Assembly (NCBI GenBank): GCA_030770535.1 | Contig: JASVEC010000025.1 | Coordinates: forward strand, 496,001 to 560,000 | Direction: 5' to 3' | From: Batkoa obscura | Taxonomy: Eukaryota; Entomophthoromycota; Entomophthoromycetes; Entomophthorales; Batkoaceae | DNA: 64,000 nucleotides | Shown: positions 10,740 to 19,687 of the stretch, piece by piece | How the letters are laid out: each line of letters opens with the position of its first letter | Position numbering within the stretch: the first letter of the stretch is position 1 | Notes under the pieces: generated by a model | Told to the model about the DNA's origin: nothing | What the model saw: only the letters and a program-made list of their open reading frames with translations | Database searches by the model: none | Position numbers and translations under genes: made by a program

Positions 10740-13475
10740 ATGTTTCAAGAAGAGATAAAATACGAAAAAATAAAGAAGAGTGTTCTTCTAGGAAAGGGTA
10801 GTTTTGGTAAAGTATACAAGTGTAATTATGAGGGTTTTACATGTGCATTAAAGACTTTAGTCGCAACGGATAGGTTGAGGGAACAACAAAGAAAAAAATA
10901 TGCAGATAGTTTACGTTTAGAAGCTAAAACATTAGCTAAGCTTGGTCGTTGTGAAAACATTGTTCAATATATTGGTACTTGTATTGATCCAAAGCAACGT
11001 CTTTGTGTGCTTATGGAGTTTGTCAATGGTAAAAATTTGGCCAAATTTATTGAAGATGAGTTACCCTTCCACCCATGGTCACTTCGTGACAACATTACTT
11101 TAGATATTGCTAAAGGGGTTGCTTATATCCATAGTAAAAATATCATCCATCGAGACCTTAAAGCCGAAAATATTCTCATAGATAATGAAGACCACTTTAA
11201 AGCTAAAATCGCTGATTTTGGTGTAGCAAAAGTTTCTGAAGAAGTTCGTGGTACTATTGAAACGTTCTCTGGAGCTGGTACTCCCCCATGGATGGCTCCA
11301 GAATTGTTTTTAAATAGTAAAGCGCTCCCTAGTAAAAAAACAGATATGTATTCTTTTGGTATGATCATGTGGGAAATGGCAAGTGGTAAAAGGCCATATG
11401 AAGATAAAACAAAGGGTGAGCTCCGTCATATGAAAGAAAAGGGTATTATAGAACCTGTTCCTCCTACTGTTCCTCCTACCTACGAGCGTCTTTTACGTAG
11501 ATGTATGGATCTTGATCCCGAAAACCGTCCTGATTCAACTGAGATTGCTGACTTTCTTAAACGAGGCCGTCTTAATAAGGATAACTATGAAACCAATATC
11601 TGTATTCAAGATGACGATGATTTAGCCACACTATTATTAGTTGATGTCGAACGTGCAAATCAAATCAAAAGACCAGAACGTCAAGTCGATTTTGACAATA
11701 GTAACTTGATGGAGGATAGTGATAGTGATGAAGATAATGAAGATTACCATGGATCCAAGTTGGAAAATCTTATTTCATCATTTACTCAGGGAAATGAGGA
11801 AGTTCGTGATAGGCTTATTGAAGAATATGATGTCAATCCCGATGATCCAACCTCTTTAGAACTATCTTTAGGTAACGTACATTATAATGGGCACCGTGTT
11901 CCAGTAAATTACGATGTAGCAGTCAAACATTACGAAAAAGCTTTAGAACTTGGAAGCAATGAAGCAGTTTTGAAATTAGGTATATGCTACAAGACTGGTA
12001 ATGGTAAACCCCTTGACCTTGAAAAAGCTTTTGGGTTTTTCCAAAAAGCAGATAAGAATCAAGTTGCAGGTGTTAAGAGTCATATTGGTGAATGCTATTT
12101 CCATGGTCGTGGAGTTGATTCAAATATAGATGAAGCCATTAAAGCCTTCCGTGATGGTGCATCTGAGAATGATGCAGTTTGTCATTTCTATTTAGGTAGA
12201 TGTTATTATTCTGGTTTAGGTTTACCAAAGGATTTCCAAAAAGCTGTTAAACATTTTGCTTCTGCTGCTCGTCAAGGTCATGCTGAAGCCCAACTTAACA
12301 TTGGTATTGTTCATAAGATGGGCATTACTAAGCCACCAGATGATGTTGAAGCTTTCCGTTGGTTCCTTAAATCTGCTGAACAAGGTAATGCTACAGCTCA
12401 AAATAACGTTGGTTCATGCTATTATTTTGGTGTTGGTATAAATCAGAACCTTTCTTCTGCTGTTAAATGGTTTAAAGCTTCTGCCAATCAAGGAAATACA
12501 GGTGGTATGCATAATATTGCTGACTGTTATTTAAATGGCAAAGGTGTTGAAAAGGATGAAAAGGCTGCTTTTGATTGGTTCCTTAAAGCTGCTACCCTAG
12601 GTCATGGTCTAGCTCAAAGTACACTTGCAAATATTTATTTATCTGGAAACGTTGTTTCCCGTGATGTAGATAAGGCATTTGAATGGTTTAAAGCTTCAGC
12701 TGAAACAGGTAATGTACAAGGTCAATATGGTTTAGGTGTTTGCTATAGAGATGGGCTTGGAACTATTAAAAATTATGAGTTAGCCATGAGATCTTTAGAA
12801 ACCGCTGCTGATCAAGGCTCGCCACAAGCGCAAATCGCATTAGCACTCCTTCATTTGGATCGTAACAATATAAGCCCTAGTAGAGATGAGCATCAAGCTT
12901 TCCGTTGGTTCCACACTGCAGCAGAAACTAATGACTCAAATGCTCAATTCCATCTTGGTCGTTGTTATGTTATGGGTATTGGTATAGATAAAGATGAGCG
13001 TAAAGGGTTCCAATGTCTTTTAAAATCAGCCAATCAAGGTCATGTTGAAGCACAAAATACACTTGGTTCATGTTATTATCAAGGCCTTGGTACCCCAACT
13101 GATTACAATGAAGCAGTATCGTGGTTCATGAAAGCTTCCCAATCCGGACACGCACTTGCTGAGTTTAATTTAGCAGAATGCTATCTTAAAGGTAGAGGAG
13201 TTGAACAATCCATAGCTTTGGCTGTGGATTGGTACCGTAAATCTGCAGAGCATAACCACCCCAACGCACAATTTGTTTTAGGATCGATATACGATAAAGG
13301 ACAAGGAGTTTCAGTTGATATTGAGGCAGCTTTAAGGTACTATAGATTAGCCGCGCATAAAATTCCACAAGCACAAAGACGTATTGATATGATTACCGCA
13401 CGTATAACAAAACCTCTACCAGAACCAGTTGCCGCATCCCAACAGCGTGAGGGAGAGTGCTGTTTAATCCTCTAA
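10740..13475 (+). CDS. Protein kinase with 14 Sel1 repeats and C-terminal CaaX box (paralog 2)
   Basis: A single-exon 911-aa protein. The kinase domain starts almost at the N-terminus: glycine loop GKGSFGKV at 18-25, Lys38, HRD Asp139 with Asn144, DFG Asp159, and GAGTPPWMAPE, so it should be active. An acidic linker (EDSDSDEDNED) separates it from 14 Sel1 repeats at about 365-875. Repeats 5 and 6 (ITKPPDDVEAFRWFLKSA, then NNVGSCYYFG) match repeats 5 and 6 of the other two paralogs, so the arrays are collinear. The C-terminus ECCLIL adds a second Cys beside the CaaX Cys, a possible palmitoylation site next to the prenyl group. It lacks the N-terminal 40-residue extension and the catalytic-loop insert of paralog 1. 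Confidence 0.95.
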   Translation: MFQEEIKYEKIKKSVLLGKGSFGKVYKCNYEGFTCALKTLVATDRLREQQRKKYADSLRLEAKTLAKLGRCENIVQYIGTCIDPKQRLCVLMEFVNGKNLAKFIEDELPFHPWSLRDNITLDIAKGVAYIHSKNIIHRDLKAENILIDNEDHFKAKIADFGVAKVSEEVRGTIETFSGAGTPPWMAPELFLNSKALPSKKTDMYSFGMIMWEMASGKRPYEDKTKGELRHMKEKGIIEPVPPTVPPTYERLLRRCMDLDPENRPDSTEIADFLKRGRLNKDNYETNICIQDDDDLATLLLVDVERANQIKRPERQVDFDNSNLMEDSDSDEDNEDYHGSKLENLISSFTQGNEEVRDRLIEEYDVNPDDPTSLELSLGNVHYNGHRVPVNYDVAVKHYEKALELGSNEAVLKLGICYKTGNGKPLDLEKAFGFFQKADKNQVAGVKSHIGECYFHGRGVDSNIDEAIKAFRDGASENDAVCHFYLGRCYYSGLGLPKDFQKAVKHFASAARQGHAEAQLNIGIVHKMGITKPPDDVEAFRWFLKSAEQGNATAQNNVGSCYYFGVGINQNLSSAVKWFKASANQGNTGGMHNIADCYLNGKGVEKDEKAAFDWFLKAATLGHGLAQSTLANIYLSGNVVSRDVDKAFEWFKASAETGNVQGQYGLGVCYRDGLGTIKNYELAMRSLETAADQGSPQAQIALALLHLDRNNISPSRDEHQAFRWFHTAAETNDSNAQFHLGRCYVMGIGIDKDERKGFQCLLKSANQGHVEAQNTLGSCYYQGLGTPTDYNEAVSWFMKASQSGHALAEFNLAECYLKGRGVEQSIALAVDWYRKSAEHNHPNAQFVLGSIYDKGQGVSVDIEAALRYYRLAAHKIPQAQRRIDMITARITKPLPEPVAASQQREGECCLIL

Positions 13476-14494
13476 AATGTAGAGGATAGAGACAGATTTA
13501 ACTAATCCAATTTTTAAAACCGTATATACAAATAGTTATAATAATTTTTACAAGTTTTGGGCTGATGAATACATTACTCTAATTTAGCTCTTTAACTTAT
13601 TTTTCAACTTTCATTAAAATAAATTGAATAATTTACATTTTATTATTTAAATAAAATAAATATATTAATGATAGATAAAAACTAATTTAATAAAAGCCGA
13701 ATGTGTTAATAATATTTTAAAAATGTATAAGTACTTTATATATATTAGAACTAAACTAAATGAAATTAAGTTATTGATGAAGAACATTATATTACTTAAA
13801 TTAAATTATTATTACTATACCCAACCTTGACTAAAAAATGTAATTACAGCGTAACAAACTCATAACAGTCATTTTTGTGAAAGTTCACAATTTAACAAAT
13901 TTAAACTCATACTAACTATAATTATAAATATCGATATTTAGTAAAACTTATTGCTTGACGATACAAAATCTTAACAAATAGCTCATATTGATAAATATAA
14001 CTCAATGCTCAGATTAACCTATTAGAACTTAAATAAAATCTACATACTATTCTTCTTAGCAAATGGCAGTATAATCAAAAAAAACTATATAAAAACTAAT
14101 CGCGTTTGTATAAAAAAATGATTTGTTTGTAATTCAGCAAGCTTAGTACAGAGTTTATTTAATATTAAAGCATCTTATGAAACCTTGTACTCGTCTGTTA
14201 CAATTATTTTTGCTTTATAATGGCCAAATTACTAATTATTCCATTCAAAAAATTAAATATTCCATTTACTCATATCTCCTATACTAAATCTATTAATTGA
14301 AGTTTCCTTTATAAATAAATATCGCTGTGTCAAAGCTTAAAAATTAGTACAAAAATAATAAAATAAAGTTAAGTTAAATATCTTTAATAAGAGCAAGATA
14401 TTGACTCCCAAATGATATAGTTACTTTAATACCTTGGTATGCCGTGAGAGTCGTTTACGCTAATAAACGAACAAACAGACGTCAATAAAAACGC
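13476..14494. other. Intergenic, convergent 3' ends
   Basis: About 1 kb of AT-rich sequence between two convergent genes. No gene, RNA or repeat recognised. Confidence 0.6.
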
Positions 14495-15254
14495 TTAATA
14501 AAGACGTTGTGGAGCACCCATAGTGGATTTGATGAAAAGGGACTTAACGTTTTGCCAGTTCTTCTTAAGAAGGGAGACTAAGAAGTTAACGGACATCATG
14601 ATGTTGGTAACAATGTCATCTTGTTCCATATTAACGTGACCGACGGCAACGGCTAAGCAAAGAACTTTCTTTAATTGGAATTTGATGGTAGAACGGAGTT
14701 CATCAGCTTTATCACTTAAGTTATCGTTATGAGATACTGGGGTTGGGAATTTACCAGCTTTGTGGAGACCTGGGCCTAAAAGACGAGGAATTAATTTGAT
14801 AAGAGCTTCACTGGCTAAGAAAGCATCGTATTTCTTGGCAAGTTTCTTGATAAGTTTCTTGTTCTTGTTGAGTTTTTTAAGATCATCAACGGACATGGTT
14901 TCTAAACCAATTTCTTTAGCTTGTTCACAATGGAAAGCATCACCTAAAACACAGACGCTCATCTTTGGACGAGGAATGCTAGGGAGCTTTAAAGTACCAC
15001 TGAAACGCTTATCACGTTGAGGATCGTAATTCTTTAAACCGATTTGGAGTTCAATGGTTTCAGTAAAGTTACGTTTCTTTTCTTGAGAACCTTCAACAAT
15101 TTTAGATACGGCTTCTCTCACGGCTGCGACGGATACTTTGCTATAAATCAACTAATTAATATCATCCTTAAGTCATGTGGTATTTGATATCATTTTGGTT
15201 TGGTTGGCCTTTATTTTATTTTTTCTGTTTAGTTAGATGGATGTATTACCTCAT
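14495..15254 (-). CDS. RPL10A: Ribosomal protein uL1 (RPL10A)
   Basis: Large-subunit ribosomal protein of the L1 stalk, 216 aa in the model (human RPL10A has 217). Family blocks are clear: [60 protein letters not shown] and the C-terminus [11 protein letters not shown]. The long exon (15140-14495) has no suitable ATG. A 5-nt first exon ATGAG at 15254-15250, followed by a 109-nt intron (GTAATA...TTATAG), gives the N-terminus MSKVSV, exactly what the family has. An intron right after the start codon region is common in fungal ribosomal protein genes. Confidence 0.93.
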
Positions 15255-15872
15255 CTTTTAAATATAGATTAAGTCAAGAGGGACAGATTAGCTTTCAGCT
15301 TTAGAGTACTTTAGGAAACGCAGGAATCTGTCTAAATGATGCCATTGATTGGCTGAAAAAATCATTACTCTATTGGCCAATATACCATGATAATGAAATA
15401 ATACTTAAATGTGTGTAGATTTTCTTTTTCTAACTATTTTAAAAAAATCAAAACCAAAGCCATAAAATCAAAAGTATAATTATGGCAATATAAACATTGC
15501 TTAAAAATTGTTATCACTATACAATGAATTAAACTTCAAGCTTAAATAGTAATACTAAACATAAACAATAATATTAAGATTTATATGGCATAACAACTCA
15601 TCAATAAACAATTAAAGTTAACATGGTCTACTTTTTATTTGTACTTTATTAAAAAATTAGTTTTTAATTAATTTTTCTTGTTTATTAACACCTGTGCATT
15701 AACTTGAAATTAAAGTATAATTTACGAAATCTAAATTTATAAGTCATAAAAATTTGGATCTAAAGAGTTAGGTCAATCGATTTAGATGAAAGAGATTAAA
15801 TAGTATATAAAAGTCATAATAATGTGATACTAAACGGGTTCATTTTTTTAATAAAAAATATCATTATATACT
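15255..15872. other. Intergenic (divergent promoters)
   Basis: Shared upstream region of RPL10A (-) and the 15873 gene (+). It holds TTGG/CCAAT-type motifs near 15350-15395, plausible promoter parts. No gene seen. Confidence 0.5.
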
Positions 15873-16271
15873 ATGAGTAATTTGCTATTAACTTGTTTAA
15901 CAGCTACTATTTCTTTGTTTGCCATTATCTACACTCTATTGCTGGACTTGACCTTTATAGAATTGAAGTACTTTACATTTATAAAAAATATGAAGGTGTA
16001 TGTATCTTTGACAACGTTGATATTTGGGTTGATTTATGCGGAAAAAGAAAATATATTAAAAAAGCAAAACAATTTATTAGTTTATATGCTATTAAACGAT
16101 AGTTTGATTCAATTTTACAGTTTTCTTTTATTTAGTGAAATATGGTTTTTGTTCTCAATTGAGTCAATAATGTTCTATTTTTTAACTAGCAATTACTTTT
16201 TTATACTAAATTTCATTCTTTCTACTTCTCTTTGTACTATTTCGTTGATTACTGCGTTGATTAAGTCTTGA
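15873..16271 (+). CDS. Small four-helix membrane protein (paralog of 16439 gene)
   Basis: A 132-aa protein made almost wholly of hydrophobic helices: about residues 5-30, 42-58, 82-100 and 106-128. A charged loop, YAEKENILKKQNN, follows helix 2. It is clearly related to the oppositely oriented 16439-16867 protein: both have the pattern GLIYxEKExIxK, then LLND(S/N)LI, then an aromatic-rich helix (SEIWFLFSIES versus AQLWFVLALEA). I do not recognise a named family. The neighbour relationship suggests a local inverted duplication, and conservation of both frames suggests real proteins. Confidence 0.75.
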   Translation: MSNLLLTCLTATISLFAIIYTLLLDLTFIELKYFTFIKNMKVYVSLTTLIFGLIYAEKENILKKQNNLLVYMLLNDSLIQFYSFLLFSEIWFLFSIESIMFYFLTSNYFFILNFILSTSLCTISLITALIKS

Positions 16272-16438
16272 CTACCTACTATCAAATAGTTATCTTAAAA
16301 TCTATAGATTATATATATAGTTCTTATACAGTCCATAATAAGCTTTTTATAGATTCTTTATTTTTTTATACTCGAAAAGGTGAAAAAGAATAAAAACATA
16401 TTAATACATTTGGATTTTGAAATTACAATTTTGTTTTA

Positions 16439-16867
16439 TTAAATATTAGTAAATAAAGCTTTAAAGCAACAAGATAAAGAAAGTATAGTGGAAGTAGATA
16501 GATTCAGTAGAATCAGATAAAAAGTTTGGTCAAAATTAAATGTATAAGCTAAAGCAGCTTCTAATGCTAAAACAAACCATAATTGAGCTAACAAGAAGTA
16601 GTAGTATCGAGTTATTAAATTATCGTTTAACAACCTACTTAAAAATAAATGCTCGAGTCTTTTAACTATATATTCCTTTTCAATATATATCAAACCACTT
16701 ATTATCGTTAGTATTCCAATCCATTGTTTTAATTTATCAAAGCCTAATAGCGAACTTAAACTAAAATTATGGTCCGGATTTTCAAGTAGGAAATCTAAGT
16801 TTAAGCTATAAAGCATACTTAAAATAGTGATTGTGCAAGTAATACCAGTTTGTATTATTGGATTCAT
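16439..16867 (-). CDS. Small four-helix membrane protein (paralog of 15873 gene)
   Basis: A 142-aa, single-exon protein with helices at about 7-26, 46-65, 89-112 and 117-138. It shares the motif GLIYIEKEYIVKR, the RLLNDNLI stretch and the WF-rich third helix with the gene 167 bp away on the other strand. The loop after helix 1 is longer here by about 10 residues (LENPDHNFSLSS). Function unknown. The pair is tail-to-tail, so the two mRNAs could overlap at their 3' ends. Confidence 0.75.
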   Translation of the reverse strand: MNPIIQTGITCTITILSMLYSLNLDFLLENPDHNFSLSSLLGFDKLKQWIGILTIISGLIYIEKEYIVKRLEHLFLSRLLNDNLITRYYYFLLAQLWFVLALEAALAYTFNFDQTFYLILLNLSTSTILSLSCCFKALFTNI

Positions 16868-19687
16868 TTTAATTTAATATTTTATTTTACTTTAGAATAT
16901 TTTGTTTGTTTATATATATTTTTTGTTCTTATGGTCCTTAGAATTAATTAGGTTATCTTATGAGCTTAATTGAATTTACATTAGAATGAATGAGTTCCAC
17001 CCCCCTAAATTCTTTCAAACTATGCTGCTTAATTTGCATATTAAAACCTGCATTATTTGAATTATATTATTTGTTATTTTAGCATTTTAATAATGTTAAT
17101 ATTTAGGTGACAACAAAGCTTTATCAGCACGATAATTAAATATTATATACTATCATAGTTGTATACTTAGTATATATTTTAATTTTTGGATATAACAGGT
17201 TAAACTTATAAGCTGGTAAAATTACACCCCATTTAATTATGGTTCTAGAATATAAAGTGACTGTTTTAACACCTTTTAGTCTAATATAGAATTTTTACAA
17301 TCAACTTTGCAGCTGTTACAGGTTTATTGCGACTCAATTAACCTGTAGTTTAGGATTTTGCATTGTTTTAAAGAAAATTATAATTGCTGAATTTCAAAAT
17401 ATCTAGAACTTGAGCGTTTTTAGAACTTTGAAAGGCATAAACATCAGCTGGCATTTGTTTGATGTAAAAATGATAGGACCAAAATTTCATATTTTAAATC
17501 AGGAGTTGTTGATATACCTTTAATATGATTTTTTAGTCATTTCATATTAAATAAACTTATTTTTAGAATATATGAAATTATTAATTACTACTAGACTGTT
17601 ATTCACTTTTTGATTTTATATTAATATTCTTTTACCTTTAAAATCTTAAAAGCTGATACGCTATAAAATGTTATGATTATGAGTGAATTTATAAACTTAT
17701 TTGAAGTTAAAAAACAGCTGTGATTTAGATTTTACTTTCCATAATCTGAAATTTCTATTATATAGGGGTCATAAAAAGTTTTGAGAAAGTATTTATAACT
17801 TTATAAATATGAATCAAAAACTTATTAAATTATAACAGTAAATAATAGTATATAAAAACTATTATATGAGGATGTATTTTTTTGTTTAAAGATTGACTCA
17901 TTTTTGATATAACCTCATATATGTCAAATTACTTCCAAGCATTAATACTACTAAAAAATCTAATATAAAATTTAATAGAAATTCACTACATGATACTTTT
18001 TGCATATTGATATCTAGTGTATTAATCTCATAATATTTTATTGTATAAAAAAAAAGCTATAAATTCACTTGCGAAACTGACAAATGTTTTTTATCAACTA
18101 TATTTAAAGATTTTGAACAGTTAACGTTCTTTAATATATATAGTGTAATTTGTATTTAAATGAAGCTTAGGAGACATAAGAATCTGGAATAATAAATAAT
18201 AAATAGCTTGAATTTATAATAAGATATTCTATCTGAGACATTTGAAAAGCTTAAATTTATCAATTTTTATTAAGAACATTAAAAAAATTATACAAAATTT
18301 AGTATTTTATTAATCAATTTAAAATTTGTGTAATAATATAATAAAGTAAAAGTAGTAACGTAAAGCTACAATGCAGTATTATTGTTCTGTATTTCTTGAA
18401 GATCAAGTGGATTTGTATTAAATGAACTTTGAGGGCGACACATTGATAGTGATTTTAGGACAAAAATTAATTTAAAATTGAAAAAAAAGAATTTAATTTT
18501 TTAAAATATTTAAACATTACTAAAATTTGATTATAAAACTTTTTTTCACCCCTACATTTATTTTTAACCTTGATCTTATTATTAAAGTTTTAAAATAAAC
18601 AAAGTTATTATCTTATATGAATAGTTTATAAATGTCTATTATTATAATTTAACGTAAAACTTGATTATATTAATAGTTAAAGGGAGCGTTTTATATTAAT
18701 ATTTAAAAAGAAGGACGATAGTTAGAGAAGCCTTTCTTAAACTTGAAAGTTAAAAACATTAGCCTCTGAGTAAAAAAGTAAATTGTATTAATTTTAATTA
18801 ATACCATCAGTTTTATGGTATTATTAAACTTAGTTTTAACTGATTTTACTAATAGATTTTTAAAAATAGATACTAGTCCAAAAGACTGACTTTGAGTTTA
18901 TATATATAAAAGAAGATAAAAGGAGTATGAAGTGTAGTGGAAAACCCACTATATAAAATTCAAAATTATTTTGAATAAAGGCTTCTTTATTATAGAAATC
19001 AATGAGTGATAGCTTCCAATTATATTCTTTGTAAGAGTAAAAACGAGTAATTGAATGCTCAAAAAAGTTGAGCGAATGTATAAAACAGGTCACTAATTGT
19101 TACGAAGATTATCTTATCATATTTGCATAACCTTATCTTACCATGTTTATATAGGTTCAAAATACACTTATATTAGCTTGTCTCCTTTGTTTTAGTATAA
19201 GTTTAGCTTAGCCTAACTTTTAATAGCATTCATTATTTAAATTCTTTTAATTTCTGAAGCTTAATAATTTTTAAGCTCAGTGAAACATTACATCCTAATA
19301 ATTTATTGGCTAGGTAAAAAAGGCTACGTATTATTGATCCAATCAAGGGATAAATGTTACTTAATAGTTTATACTTCAATCGATTGTGGTATTGTAAATT
19401 ACGTGGTCACTATGGTTAAATATGGTAAATATATATAGACTATAATCAAGATGTTTAGATTAAAAGCAACAAATTAAACCTCAAATGTATATATGCTGAT
19501 AGATCTGTGAAATTGAAGCCTTTTTTATCTAAGGTTTATACAAAACAGAGATTATTGGCCAAAAAACGACCACTTCAGTCTCATAAAATATAAAAGACTA
19601 AAAGAGTATTTTAAATCGTCCTTCTTTTTCAATTTACAAGTAAAATTTTAAACATAAATCTTAAATTCCCTAAAAAAGTTAAAAAAT
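16868..19687. other. Large intergenic region (2.8 kb) upstream of Argonaute
   Basis: Gene-poor AT-rich DNA with one shortened transposon copy (17865-17919). A 77-codon minus-strand frame at 18860-19093 has biased composition and no family resemblance, so I do not call it. Near the Argonaute start there is TTGG/CCAAT-type sequence around 19310-19345 and TATAAAAG at about 19590. Confidence 0.6.
17865..17919 (-). mobile_element. MITE-like element, internally deleted copy
   Basis: Both ends are present (TATGAGGATGTATTTTTTTG and AACCTCATA) but only 55 bp remain. The palindromic centre is gone, while the termini and TA boundaries persist. Confidence 0.75.

Noticed and set aside
18860-19093. 77-codon minus-strand frame
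   Set aside because: AT-driven composition, no motif and no supporting context.
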